Part shown: one piece after another, positions 30,174 through 40,533 of the stretch
Position numbering within the stretch: the stretch's first letter is position 1
How the letters are laid out: each line of letters opens with the position of its first letter
Origin: Candidatus Gallispira edinburgensis
Lineage (GTDB): Bacteria; Bacillota; Clostridia; Lachnospirales; CAG-274
Assembly: GCA_904395805.1 (NCBI GenBank)
Contig: CAJFNV010000045.1
Span: forward strand, 1-64,000
Reading direction: 5' to 3'
Length of the DNA stretch: 64,000 nucleotides
Translations under genes and position numbers: made by a program
Notes under the pieces: generated by a model
Seen by the model: the letters and a program-made list of their open reading frames with translations, nothing else
What the model was told of the DNA's origin: nothing
Databases searched by the model: none

Positions 30174-31598
30174 TTACATTTTTTCAAGAACACTGCAAAG
30201 AAAATTCCATACCCTTTCAATTGAAGAAATACTTGCTCTTTCCTTTGGTGTATGAATATCCAGCAAATTCGGACCAAATGAGATCATATCCATATCAGGA
30301 ATTTTTTCTGCTATAAGTCCGCATTCAAGACCTGCATGAACAGTTTCCACCTTAGGCTCAGACTTATAACATTCTCTGTAAACATCAACAAACAGATCTC
30401 TCAAAGGTGACTCTGCCCTATACTCCCACGCAGGATAATCTCCATGACTTTTTTCGGTTCCGCCGCATATTTCAGTAAGCTTTTCAATCTGGTTCTTAAT
30501 ATAGGCCTTTCTTGTAATTACAGAACTTCTCACAGCACATATTAATGACACTGAATTTCCGTTCATTTTTACAACACCTATATTATTTGAGCTTTCAGGC
30601 ATGTTAAGCTCTAAATTTACTGACTCTACCCCGTTTGGCATAAGGAGTATTGCCGTCAGCAGTCTTTTTGCTGAGTCCGTTGAAAATACATTATCGCATA
30701 TTTCAACTTCCTCTGTCTTTATTTCAATATTACCGTCTGTAAGAGCATATTCTGCCCTTATTTCTCCTTTTACAATATTTACTGTAGCTTCAAGGCTCCC
30801 CATATCTCCACAGCAGACAACAGCCTCTGCATATCTGGGTATAGCATTGTCCTTTGCTCCTCCGTTGACTGAGCATATCTGTGCTTTTTCTGTACTTATA
30901 ACTCTGTCCAAAACCCTTGCGATTATTTTATTTGCATTAGCTCTTTCCTTGTCAATGTCTATTCCGGAATGTCCGCCCTCAAGATCTGTTACAATTATTC
31001 TTGCGAATTTATCATGATCAGGCTTAACAAGCTCCACAGGTATTTCAGACTCTGTCTTTACGCCTCCTGCACAGCCTACAGTAAATATTCCTTCTTCTTC
31101 GGAATCAATATTTAAAAGCTTTCTTCCCTCAATGAGTGTAGCATCCAGATTTGCAGCTCCAAGCATCCCAACCTCTTCATCTGTAGTTATAACCACTTCA
31201 ACAGGAGGATGCACAGCATTTTCATCATCAAGGAGAGCCATAGCCATAGCCACTGCGATCCCATCATCAGCCCCCAGAGTCGTACCGTCGGCATGTATAT
31301 AATCCCCATCGTATATTACCTTAATGGGATCCTTTTCAAAATCATGTTTAACATCGGGATTTTTCTCGCATACCATATCCATATGCCCCTGGATCACAAC
31401 AGGCTCATGATCTTCATAGCCCTTTGAACCTTTTTTCTTTATAATCACATTATTAGCCTTATCCTGATGTACCCATAAACATCTTTCCTTAGCAAACTCA
31501 ACCAGATAATCGCTTACTGCCTTTTCATTTCCCGAACCTCTTGGTATTTCATTTATTTTCTCAAAAAAGTATAAAACCTTATCACAATTCATAATCAC
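30174..31598 (-). CDS. pepD: Aminoacyl-histidine dipeptidase / beta-Ala-His dipeptidase
   Basis: PRGSGNEKAVSDYL, VIQGHMDMVCEKN, TLGADDGIAVA, TTDEEVGMLGA. Confidence 0.95.
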   Translation of the reverse strand: MIMNCDKVLYFFEKINEIPRGSGNEKAVSDYLVEFAKERCLWVHQDKANNVIIKKKGSKGYEDHEPVVIQGHMDMVCEKNPDVKHDFEKDPIKVIYDGDYIHADGTTLGADDGIAVAMAMALLDDENAVHPPVEVVITTDEEVGMLGAANLDATLIEGRKLLNIDSEEEGIFTVGCAGGVKTESEIPVELVKPDHDKFARIIVTDLEGGHSGIDIDKERANANKIIARVLDRVISTEKAQICSVNGGAKDNAIPRYAEAVVCCGDMGSLEATVNIVKGEIRAEYALTDGNIEIKTEEVEICDNVFSTDSAKRLLTAILLMPNGVESVNLELNMPESSNNIGVVKMNGNSVSLICAVRSSVITRKAYIKNQIEKLTEICGGTEKSHGDYPAWEYRAESPLRDLFVDVYRECYKSEPKVETVHAGLECGLIAEKIPDMDMISFGPNLLDIHTPKERASISSIERVWNFLCSVLEKM

Positions 31599-31620
31599 AC
31601 CTCATATTCCCTATATATAC

Positions 31621-31653
31621 TTTACCCTCATATTGTAAAAATATGAGGGTAAA
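31621..31653 (-). terminator. Terminator of UPF0210 gene
   Basis: TTTACCCTCATATT gtaaa AATATGAGGGTAAA. Confidence 0.85.
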
Positions 31654-31676
31654 AACAAAATCATTTATTAAATTTA

Positions 31677-33035
31677 TCAGTTCTTAAAACTATGAATAGG
31701 CGCAGGAATTCTTCCGCCTCTCTTAATAAATGCCTCACAGCTGAATTTATTTACAGGCATTACAGGAGCATAGCCCAGAAGACCGCCAAACTCAACTGTA
31801 TCACCAACATTGGCACCAATCACAGGTATAATTCTTACTGCAGTAGTTTTATTATTTACCATACCTATAGCCATTTCATCTGCAATAATACCTGAAATAG
31901 TTTCTGCAGATGTATCTCCCGGAATAGCGATCATATCAAGTCCTACAGAACATACACATGTCATAGCCTCAAGTTTTTCAAGAGTAAGAGCACCTGCATT
32001 AACAGCGTCTATCATACCGTGATCCTCACTTACAGGAATAAAGGCACCTGAAAGTCCGCCCACATAAGAACTTGCCATTACGCCGCCCTTTTTAACATTG
32101 TCATTAAGCATAGCAAGAGCTGCAGTAGTGCCGGGAGCACCTGCCTGCTCAAGACCCATTTCATTAAATATTTCAGCTATGGAGTCACCTACAGCTGGAG
32201 TAGGAGCAAGTGAAAGGTCAATAATACCAAACGGCACGCCAAGTCTTTTGCTTGCCTCCTGGGCAACAAGCTGACCAACTCTTGTGATTTTAAATGCTGT
32301 CTTTTTAACTGTTTCGCATACGGTTTCAAAGTCTGCTCCTCTTACACTTTCAAGAGCACGCTTTACAACACCCGGACCGCTTACACCAACATTTATAACA
32401 AGGTCCCTTTCTCCTATACCATGAAAAGCTCCAGCCATAAAGGGGTTGTCCTCAACGGCATTACAGAACACAACAAACTTTGCACAGGCAATAGAGCCTC
32501 TGTCTTTTGTAAGGAAAGCCATTTCCTTAATTGTTTCACCCATCTGCTTTACGGCATCCATATTGATGCCGTTTCTTGATGAGCCCACATTTATGCTTGA
32601 ACATATTCTCTCTGTTGTACTTAAAGCCTCGGGAATACTGTTTATAAGATCTCTGTCACCCTTAGTACAGCCCTTCTGTACTAAAGCGGAATAACCGCCT
32701 ATAAAGTTTACTCCAACTTCTTTTGCAGCCTTGTCAAGAGTTTTTGCAATTTCAATATAAGCTGACTGACCGCAGCTTCCTCCTACAAGTGAAATAGGAG
32801 TAACGGAAATTCTTTTGTTTACAATAGGCACGCCAAACTCATTGCCTATTTCATCACCTGTTTTAACAAGGTTTTCTGCACTCTTTGTTATCTTGTCATA
32901 AATTTTATCTGTAAGCTTTTTTACGTCAGTATCAATACAATCCATTAAGCTTATACCCATTGTAATAGTTCTTACATCAAGGTTAGCTTCCTGGATCATC
33001 TTATTTGTTTCCTGAACTTCAACACGTGAAATCAT
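31677..33035 (-). CDS. PFL family protein (DUF711/UPF0210)
   Basis: [43 protein letters not shown]. Confidence 0.93.
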   Translation of the reverse strand: MISRVEVQETNKMIQEANLDVRTITMGISLMDCIDTDVKKLTDKIYDKITKSAENLVKTGDEIGNEFGVPIVNKRISVTPISLVGGSCGQSAYIEIAKTLDKAAKEVGVNFIGGYSALVQKGCTKGDRDLINSIPEALSTTERICSSINVGSSRNGINMDAVKQMGETIKEMAFLTKDRGSIACAKFVVFCNAVEDNPFMAGAFHGIGERDLVINVGVSGPGVVKRALESVRGADFETVCETVKKTAFKITRVGQLVAQEASKRLGVPFGIIDLSLAPTPAVGDSIAEIFNEMGLEQAGAPGTTAALAMLNDNVKKGGVMASSYVGGLSGAFIPVSEDHGMIDAVNAGALTLEKLEAMTCVCSVGLDMIAIPGDTSAETISGIIADEMAIGMVNNKTTAVRIIPVIGANVGDTVEFGGLLGYAPVMPVNKFSCEAFIKRGGRIPAPIHSFKN

Positions 33036-33052
33036 AATTAACCTCCAAATTA

Positions 33053-33322
33053 TCAGATACGATGCATAGAGTTGAAAATATCTTCTCTCTGAAGTCTTAT
33101 ATCAACACCTATTTCATCGCCTAATTTTTTAAGCTCTGCAACAATTTCCTCAAATCTGTGACAGCTTGTTGAAAGATCAACGACCATCATCATATTAAAC
33201 CAGCCGGAAACAATAGTCTGTGATATATCCAGAATATTAATTTCATCCTTTGCAAGGTAAGAACAAACCTTTGCTATAATACCAACCTGATCTTTACCTA
33301 CAACAGTAATAATACCCTTCAT
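33053..33322 (-). CDS. ACT domain protein (UPF0237)
   Basis: [36 protein letters not shown]. Confidence 0.94.
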   Translation of the reverse strand: MKGIITVVGKDQVGIIAKVCSYLAKDEINILDISQTIVSGWFNMMMVVDLSTSCHRFEEIVAELKKLGDEIGVDIRLQREDIFNSMHRI

Positions 33323-33415
33323 TTACAGAATCCTCCTAAAATACATTTGAACTTATATTACCACAAAACAGCTTATATTTCAACAGTTTATTATTTTTTT
33401 ACTGTACATAACTGT

Positions 33416-34696
33416 TTATTCCCTTCTGCCATCCATTGTCTGTTTAATAATGCTTCTCATAATTTCTTCATCAAGCTGACCGCTTACATAACCAAAAACA
33501 TTTCCCTCTCTGTCAATCATAAATGTAGTCGGCAGTGATGATACACCATACATACCGAATATTTCACCTGTGTTATCAAAAACCACAGGATATGTGTATC
33601 CGTTTTCGCTGAGGAAAGATTTTATTTCTTCTTCCGACTTCTCTCCGCCAATATCAGGTGAAGCAACTCCCAGCACGATCAAAGCATTGTCACCTTCTCG
33701 GCTATATTCTTCATATATCTTCTGAATATCTGGCATTTCAGCCTTACATGGCGGGCACCATGTTGCCCAGAAATTAAGAAAAACAGTTTTGCCTTTGTAA
33801 TCGGATAATTTATGTGTATTCCCGTACTGATCATAAAGAGTAAAGTCTATAGCAGGTACAGCACTTTCTTCTTGGGAAGTTTCTTCAGTGGTTATTTCCG
33901 TTGTTTCCTCTGTTGTCATTTCTGTTATCCCTGCAACATTATTATCATTTCCATTATCTGAATATGAAATATCAGATAAATATCCCGTAACCGAATTCAT
34001 TTTGCCCGTAAACATCAATATGCCCATTAATATCATAATTACACCGCCTATTCTTGCAGTGTATTTTACAACATTCATATGATTTTTAAAGAAAGAAATT
34101 ACTGTAGTTGTAAACACACCAACAGCTAAAAATGGCAGTACAAAACCCAGAGTATATACACCTATCAGTATAAAACCCATTGACTTTGTACTTGCCGAAG
34201 CTGCCATAATAAGTACACTTGCAAGAGCAGGTCCCACACATGGAGTCCACGCAAAACTGAATGTAAAGCCCATAATTAATGCCGCTATTGGTGACATTAC
34301 AACCTTGCTCACATCAAAATGAATTCTGTATTCTTTATTGAAAGCAAAGTTTCCTCCAAATATACCAAGCTGATAAAGACCAAAAAGAAAAACAATTGCC
34401 CCGCCTATTCTTGCAAAAAGCAGTCTGTTTTTACTGAAAAAACTTCCAAGAGCAGAAAATCCAAGCCCCAGAGCAAAAAATGCAAAGCTTATTCCTATTA
34501 CAAAAAACAGGGTATTTATCATAACCTTTTTTCTCTTGTAGTATATTCTGCCGTCCTCACCTTTTACACCTGTTCCTCCCGATAAATATCCTATGTAAAG
34601 GGGGATAAGGGGCAGCACACAGGGAGAGAAAAAGCTCAGCAATCCCTGTAAAAATACCATTGTTCCCGGTACACTTGTATCTAAAGAAAATCCCAT
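33416..34696 (-). CDS. CcdA-type cytochrome c biogenesis protein fused to TlpA-like thioredoxin
   Basis: SFFSPCVLPLIPLYIGYLSG, FAWTPCVGPALASVL; VFLNFWATWCPPCKAEMPDIQ. Confidence 0.94.
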   Translation of the reverse strand: MGFSLDTSVPGTMVFLQGLLSFFSPCVLPLIPLYIGYLSGGTGVKGEDGRIYYKRKKVMINTLFFVIGISFAFFALGLGFSALGSFFSKNRLLFARIGGAIVFLFGLYQLGIFGGNFAFNKEYRIHFDVSKVVMSPIAALIMGFTFSFAWTPCVGPALASVLIMAASASTKSMGFILIGVYTLGFVLPFLAVGVFTTTVISFFKNHMNVVKYTARIGGVIMILMGILMFTGKMNSVTGYLSDISYSDNGNDNNVAGITEMTTEETTEITTEETSQEESAVPAIDFTLYDQYGNTHKLSDYKGKTVFLNFWATWCPPCKAEMPDIQKIYEEYSREGDNALIVLGVASPDIGGEKSEEEIKSFLSENGYTYPVVFDNTGEIFGMYGVSSLPTTFMIDREGNVFGYVSGQLDEEIMRSIIKQTMDGRRE

Positions 34697-34733
34697 ATAC
34701 GCCTCCTGTTATTTTTTATTTCAAAATTGTAAA

Positions 34734-34772
34734 GGACGGCTGCGCGGTAATTTAAAACCGTGCAAGCCGTCC
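34734..34772 (-). terminator. Strong hairpin terminator
   Basis: GGACGGCTGCGCGGT...ACCGTGCAAGCCGTCC. Confidence 0.8.
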
Positions 34773-34809
34773 CTGTTTATATAAAACCACGCTTTATTTA
34801 AATGCTCAA

Positions 34810-36108
34810 TTATTCAACCTTCTCAATTTCATCAATTGACTGAGCCTCTGCATTTTCGTCAGCACCGCTTATCTCATCGTATAAAAGGCTGTATAATGTA
34901 TATGCATCGCCCTCGCTCATTAACTGCTTAGGATTTGCATATGCAGGTATAACGCCATCCCACATATTGAGAAGTGCAGCCATACTTTCCTTTGCATAAT
35001 CTTTAATTTCATCAGCCTTTCCGAAATTATTTAAAACTGTAGTATCTGTATTAAGCTCAGCGCCTGCATACTTTAATGCTCTTGCGGTAATTGTGCACAT
35101 TTCCTGTAAATTTATTGCTGAATCAGGATTAAAATTACCCTTATCATCACCTGTAACAAATCCAAGTTCTTTTGCTGCAGCTATTGCAGGAGCGTACTCA
35201 CTTGACTTGTCCACATCAGGAAAACTGTCATTTGTATTTTCTGCATAGTCGCCCCCTGTGATCCTTACGATCTGATATGTAAATTCAGCCCTTGTCATAT
35301 AATTTGTATTACTGCCTCCAACATTAATGTATTCACCTATACCATCAATATTTCCAAGCTCTTTTGCAATACTATATGCAACAACTCTTCCACCGTAGTG
35401 ATTTAAATGTGTATTGTCATGTCCCTTGTCGCCCTTTGAGCTGTCCTTATATATTGCATGAAAAGCTGCCGTATCCTCAGGTCCGGTCTGCTGATACAGA
35501 TCTGTAGTGATCTGTGTAGCATCTACACATGGAATATTTAATTCCTCTGCAAGCTCTCTTACCGCATCATCATAAAGACCATGAGTATCTTCCACATTAC
35601 CGCTCTCATCAAAGGAACGTCTTGCAATAGGCGTAAGCAATACAGGATTTGCACCCTTTTCTTCTGCCACCTTTACATAGTTATTATAAAGGGAATTTTT
35701 AAATGAACCCTCTGTGTCCTTATCACCTTCAGGATCGGTGTATCTTGTATTCAGGTCTTCTTCCGTGGATTTCTTGGCATCATTATGTCCAAACTGTATA
35801 AGGAGATAATCTCCTTCACCCATTTCATTTAAAAGTGTCTGATACTCCTCTTCAACGGTAAGGCTTTTTGAGCTTCTTCCGGATTTTGCAAGATCAACAA
35901 CTTCGGCACCATTTACATAATTTCCAAGGTACATACCCCAGCCTGCTCTCGGCACTGCATAATTATCATCACTTCCGTAAATACATGCTGTTGAATCTCC
36001 TACAATAAAAATTTTCACATTGTCATCTGCCATTACATTCACCGCTCCCAACGTACCAAACATCATAACAGCTGCCATTGCACCTGTTAAAAATCTTTTT
36101 AATAACAT
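34810..36108 (-). CDS. Secreted SGNH/rhamnogalacturonan acetylesterase-like hydrolase with SLH-type repeats
   Basis: Signal peptide; FIVGDSTACIYG, QFGHNDAKK, DNTHLNHYGG; SLH-like TRAEFTYQIVRITGG...FPDV. Confidence 0.88.
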   Translation of the reverse strand: MLLKRFLTGAMAAVMMFGTLGAVNVMADDNVKIFIVGDSTACIYGSDDNYAVPRAGWGMYLGNYVNGAEVVDLAKSGRSSKSLTVEEEYQTLLNEMGEGDYLLIQFGHNDAKKSTEEDLNTRYTDPEGDKDTEGSFKNSLYNNYVKVAEEKGANPVLLTPIARRSFDESGNVEDTHGLYDDAVRELAEELNIPCVDATQITTDLYQQTGPEDTAAFHAIYKDSSKGDKGHDNTHLNHYGGRVVAYSIAKELGNIDGIGEYINVGGSNTNYMTRAEFTYQIVRITGGDYAENTNDSFPDVDKSSEYAPAIAAAKELGFVTGDDKGNFNPDSAINLQEMCTITARALKYAGAELNTDTTVLNNFGKADEIKDYAKESMAALLNMWDGVIPAYANPKQLMSEGDAYTLYSLLYDEISGADENAEAQSIDEIEKVE

Positions 36109-36129
36109 ATGTATTCCTCCTAAAAAAAC

Positions 36130-36150
36130 AAGGCTGTCTCAGACAGCCTT
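36130..36150 (-). terminator. Terminator
   Basis: AAGGCTGTC tca GACAGCCTT; T-rich tail. Confidence 0.85.
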
Positions 36151-36162
36151 ATTATATTTTAA

Positions 36163-36483
36163 TTATTCTTCTTCACTGTCAGTACTTTCAGGCTCAGCAT
36201 CATCAAAGTCATAATCTTCCTCTTCGTAGTCATAATCATCATAGTCCTCGAAGTCATCATAATCATCGTAATCGTCATAATCATCATAGTCCATATCATC
36301 AAGTTCAGACCAGTCATCATATTCATATGCTGATTTTCCCTTAAGCTTTGATATTACAAGAACTATAACACCCACAACAACAGCCATTCCCGCAATTACT
36401 AAAATAAAAGTCCTGAATCTGTTGTTTTTTTCATTTTTTTTCATTAAATTTTTGATTTCTTCAAGTGTAAATTCAGCCTTCAT
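36163..36483 (-). CDS. Single-pass membrane protein with extreme acidic DDY-repeat tail
   Basis: TM FILVIAGMAVVVGVIVLVI then DDYDDYDDYDDFEDYDDYDYEEEDYDFDD. Confidence 0.7.
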   Translation of the reverse strand: MKAEFTLEEIKNLMKKNEKNNRFRTFILVIAGMAVVVGVIVLVISKLKGKSAYEYDDWSELDDMDYDDYDDYDDYDDFEDYDDYDYEEEDYDFDDAEPESTDSEEE

Positions 36484-36946
36484 AGCTATACCCCCTTAAA
36501 GTCATATTTTTTGCATTTTGTTTTTTATTTCTATAGTCATTGTACTCCATAAAGGCTCTTCTCATTATCTGCTTTTCATCATGAAATTTCAGCAGATAAT
36601 AAGCCTCATGTTGCTTATAAAAGCCTGCATCGGCAAAAAATTCTTCTGCCTGTGGCTTGCAATAAAATGAATCAGTAATCATAAGATACCAATGAACAGT
36701 CTTGCTTACAATGTCATTGGCACCTCTGAAAGTATACTGAGTCTTACCGATATATTTTACAATTTCAGCATCAGAGTCAGTTTCTTCTTTTACCTCCCTC
36801 AGGGCAGTTTGTTTGTATGTTTCGCCGCTTTCAACAGTGCCTTTAGGCAAAACCCAGCCCATATATCTTCCATTTTGATTTTTATAAAGCAACAGAACCT
36901 TACCGTTATGGATTACTACGCCTCCGCAGCTAACTGCTTCTATCAT
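36473..36946 (-). CDS. NUDIX hydrolase
   Basis: GWVLPKGTVESGETYKQTALREVKEETD. Confidence 0.94.
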   Translation of the reverse strand: MIEAVSCGGVVIHNGKVLLLYKNQNGRYMGWVLPKGTVESGETYKQTALREVKEETDSDAEIVKYIGKTQYTFRGANDIVSKTVHWYLMITDSFYCKPQAEEFFADAGFYKQHEAYYLLKFHDEKQIMRRAFMEYNDYRNKKQNAKNMTLRGYSYEG

Positions 36947-37110
36947 AGATAATACCTCCGATTCTGTCAGACAAATTCCGGAAGGCGATCAAGCGCCTTC
37001 TCACCACTATAATTGTATATAGTATAACATACTTCAGAAGTAATTTCAATAGATAAAAGCAATTTTGACAAATTAACTTTTAATTTTATATATATTTTTG
37101 GTATAAATTG

Positions 37111-38076
37111 TCAGTGCATTCTCAGGTCACTGCCTATAAATTTAAACACTTTGAAATTTCCTATTATTCTTGATAAAATTCTTTCGCTGTATACAACACC
37201 CACATTAGGCAAATCAAGGTTTGTTGATATAAGCATTGACTTATTCGCTCTCAGTCTTGTATTTAATATATCAAAAAACTCAGGCACAGTACTGCTGTTT
37301 ACACCCTCAGTACCCAGATCGTCAATAACCAGCAGATCACAGTTTTCAAGCAGCTTTGCAGTATCCATATCCTGTCTACTGCCATTATTGAATCTGATAT
37401 TTGTCATTGTTGTAAAAAGCTTATATGCACTCATATATATTACAAAATACCCTCTGTCCATAAGCTCCTTTGCAATGCAATTGCACATATAGCTCTTTCC
37501 CAGTCCCGAATGTCCGTAAAAAAGCATATTCAAAGGCTCATTTTCAATATTTTCAATAGCAAACAAGGCTTCTTTTGTTATTTTTTTCATATTATCATAG
37601 GGAGATATATTATCTTCCGATATATTTTTTGAAAACAATTCATAATTAAAATTATCAAAATTTTCTTTCTTAAGAATATCACCTAAATTTGAAAGCTGAT
37701 AATACTTTTCCGCAAGCCTTTTGTTGAAGCATCTGCACTTCTTTGTATCAACCATTCCCGTGTCCTTGCATATTTTGCACTTATACTGAGGTTCCAGTTC
37801 AGCTTCGCTCATACCAAGGCTCTTTAATATATTTTGTCTTTCCTGCCTTAATTTATTACAGCTGTTTTTAAAATCTTCAAATTTCTGCATATCACCATGA
37901 TTTACAGCACTTTTGAAAAGCTCAACACCCTTTATTTTAATTTCATTTTCTATTTCCTGTAATCTGGGCACATTTTTATAAAGCATATTTTTCAGCTTTT
38001 CAGCATTCTTTTCAGCATTTTTCTTATCGATCTGATACTCTTCAAATATTTCGGAGTATATTTCATTTTTATCCAT
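37111..38076 (-). CDS. DnaC/DnaI-like helicase loader ATPase
   Basis: MLFYGHSGLGKSYMCNCIAKEL, LLVIDDLGTE; zinc cluster CKICKDTGMVDTKKCRC. Confidence 0.92.
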   Translation of the reverse strand: MDKNEIYSEIFEEYQIDKKNAEKNAEKLKNMLYKNVPRLQEIENEIKIKGVELFKSAVNHGDMQKFEDFKNSCNKLRQERQNILKSLGMSEAELEPQYKCKICKDTGMVDTKKCRCFNKRLAEKYYQLSNLGDILKKENFDNFNYELFSKNISEDNISPYDNMKKITKEALFAIENIENEPLNMLFYGHSGLGKSYMCNCIAKELMDRGYFVIYMSAYKLFTTMTNIRFNNGSRQDMDTAKLLENCDLLVIDDLGTEGVNSSTVPEFFDILNTRLRANKSMLISTNLDLPNVGVVYSERILSRIIGNFKVFKFIGSDLRMH

Positions 38077-39146
38077 TACTGTGCATTACCCTTTCTCTTT
38101 AAAATTTCAGCAATTTCATCGGCACTGTATATTTTCTGGTTATAATTGTTAAAAACACCCTTTGGCTGCTGAATGGTATTGTTCTGTTTTGCTGCCTTGC
38201 TGTTTTTATTTATGTAATTTGCCTCGGAAACCTCAACATCCTTAACAGTACTGAAATTTGACTTATGCCATGTTTCAAGAATTTTATTACAGTATGAAAA
38301 GGCTGCCTTCCCTGTATTGTCAACAGTTCTCTTTGCTGCCAGCTCTATAAGCTCCATACTCATGTTCCATTCCTTAAGCCATCTGTCAATATGATTTTTT
38401 TCGTTTGCGGTTGCGGAACGGTCATTTACGCCGAAAAACTTAAGTATATGTCCATAGTTATTGTAAAAAGCCAGATAATCACCGGCAGCCTCACTTGTAA
38501 CTATTCCCTTTTCGATCCAGTCGAGAGCGGTTTTTTCCATATACCTTGCAGGCTTTCCGTTTTTATAGCAAAAGCTCAAAAGCACAAGTATAACTTCAAA
38601 TGGAAGTTCAAGACTCTGATACATCCATACAATAAGCTCTGTTTCCTTTGGCGGAAGAGTTTTACCCTTAGTTCCCTCTGCAAGCTTTAAAAGCTCACCC
38701 ACTTCAGGATTTTCATTTATTATTGCATTAATATCACTTGGGTTATACACAGGTCTGTCAGGCACTATTTTTACCTTTTCCTTAGTTTTACCCTTATCGG
38801 CATCTGCGGAAATTTCATTTTCTCCCCTGCCTCCCGTAAACTCAATAAAAGGCTCATTGCTTGTTCCGCCTGTATTTATAAGCCCTACTGACTTCCAGTA
38901 TCTCCATGCTTTTATAACATCACTTTCAATAACGTTAAACTTCTTTGCAATTTCACTGTTTGACACAGAAATCCCGGCCATTGCACACCTGTAAGCATAT
39001 ATGTAAATGAGGGAAAACACCGGACTTGGCGCCTCTGCCATATAATTATCTATAAAATTGTTGTCAATTACCGTAGCACAATTACTGCACATAAATTTAA
39101 TACTGCTCACAAGCACACCTCTTAATCTGAACATATTAAAAGACAA
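38076..39146 (-). CDS. DnaD domain replication protein
   Basis: N-terminal wHTH, C-terminal DnaD region, translationally coupled to DnaC-like gene. Confidence 0.85.
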   Translation of the reverse strand: MSFNMFRLRGVLVSSIKFMCSNCATVIDNNFIDNYMAEAPSPVFSLIYIYAYRCAMAGISVSNSEIAKKFNVIESDVIKAWRYWKSVGLINTGGTSNEPFIEFTGGRGENEISADADKGKTKEKVKIVPDRPVYNPSDINAIINENPEVGELLKLAEGTKGKTLPPKETELIVWMYQSLELPFEVILVLLSFCYKNGKPARYMEKTALDWIEKGIVTSEAAGDYLAFYNNYGHILKFFGVNDRSATANEKNHIDRWLKEWNMSMELIELAAKRTVDNTGKAAFSYCNKILETWHKSNFSTVKDVEVSEANYINKNSKAAKQNNTIQQPKGVFNNYNQKIYSADEIAEILKRKGNAQ

Positions 39147-39214
39147 AAAATCATAAAATTCGTCTTTGGTTATTTAATAATATCATAACTCATAAAAATT
39201 TACAATATTGACTT

Positions 39215-40189
39215 TCAGGATCCTATAAGACTTCTCATCTCATTTATAACAGCCCTCATATTTTCTCTGCCGGTCGTAGCATTTATTTTCACTCTCATTT
39301 CTGCGGAATGAGGCAGTCCCTTTATATACCAGCCCAAATTCTTTCTCATTTCTCTTATACCTGTCACTTCACCTTTATAATCAGTAAGCAGATCCATATG
39401 CCTTTCTGCCATGTCAAGCCTTTCCTCCCATGTAGGTTCAGGCAAAAGTTCTCCTGTATTGATATAATGGAGAATTCTTTTAAATATAAAAGGATTTCCC
39501 TGGCACCCTCTTCCTATCATTACAGCATCACAGCCTGTATACTTCAGCATATTAACGGCATCCTCAGGTTCAAATATATCACCGTTACCTATTACAGGTA
39601 TTGTTTTTACCTCTTCTTTAACTGCCTTTATTATATCCCAGTCTGCTTTTCCCGCATAATACTGTTCTCTTGTCCTTCCGTGTACAGTAACTGCCGCTGC
39701 ACCGTTATTTTCAGCTATTTTACCCATTTCAACGGCATTGATATGATCATCGTCAAAGCCCTTTCTGAATTTGATTGTAACAGGCTTGTCCGAAGCTTTT
39801 GCAACAGCTTCAACTATTCTTGCAACAAGGTCAGGCTTAAGAGAAAGAGCTGAGCCCTCCCCGTTTTTAACTATTTTAGGAGCAGGACACCCCATATTTA
39901 TATCTATTATTGCAATATCCTCATATTCATTGAGCCTTCTTGCCATATCAGCCATAACATCTGGTTCAGAGCCGAATATCTGCACTGCACAGGGCTTTTC
40001 CATAGGATCAACTTCAAGAAGTCTTGTTGTATTTTTGTTGTTGTATCTCATTCCCTTTGCACTTACCATTTCGGAATACACAAGTCCGCAGCCCATTTCC
40101 CTGCATATGGTCCTGAAAACTTTGTCCGTAACACCTGCCATAGGAGCAAGAAATACATTATTTTCAAGTTCTACACTGCCTATTTTCAT
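39215..40189 (-). CDS. dusB: tRNA-dihydrouridine synthase
   Basis: NVFLAPMAGVTDKVFR, DINMGCPAPKIVKNGEGSAL, VHGRTREQYYAGKADW. Confidence 0.95.
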   Translation of the reverse strand: MKIGSVELENNVFLAPMAGVTDKVFRTICREMGCGLVYSEMVSAKGMRYNNKNTTRLLEVDPMEKPCAVQIFGSEPDVMADMARRLNEYEDIAIIDINMGCPAPKIVKNGEGSALSLKPDLVARIVEAVAKASDKPVTIKFRKGFDDDHINAVEMGKIAENNGAAAVTVHGRTREQYYAGKADWDIIKAVKEEVKTIPVIGNGDIFEPEDAVNMLKYTGCDAVMIGRGCQGNPFIFKRILHYINTGELLPEPTWEERLDMAERHMDLLTDYKGEVTGIREMRKNLGWYIKGLPHSAEMRVKINATTGRENMRAVINEMRSLIGS

Positions 40190-40518
40190 TTTAATTCACC
40201 CTTTATAAAAGTTTTATACCAGAGCGAGAGGGAATTAAAAAGCTCTTCATTATCCCTTTCCACATATCCCACTTCAAGCTTTGCGCTTATTTCATCATAA
40301 AGATAATCGTCAGGCTGATTCATAACTTCAATATATACATCAGCACTTTCCTTATAAAAACCGATTATTGCTATTCCCTTTGTTCTTTCTGCCAGACACA
40401 CGGTTATAACTCTCAATTCTCTTTTAATATTCTCAGGCAATCTGTTAAATTTATCATTCAAAAAATATCCATGCTTGTAATAGGATGCAGAACACAGTAT
40501 ATCTTTATTATCTTCCAT
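40186..40518 (-). CDS. Uncharacterised conserved-looking protein
   Basis: 110 aa ORF in operon between birA and dusB. Confidence 0.65.
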   Translation of the reverse strand: MEDNKDILCSASYYKHGYFLNDKFNRLPENIKRELRVITVCLAERTKGIAIIGFYKESADVYIEVMNQPDDYLYDEISAKLEVGYVERDNEELFNSLSLWYKTFIKGELK

Positions 40519-40533
40519 ACTTAAAACTCTCCT

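Noticed and set aside
36078-36344. His-rich ORF (RSHNHHSPRSHHNHRNRHNHHS) resembling a metal-binding protein
   Set aside because: Out-of-phase antisense reading of the DDY acidic repeat; no independent support.
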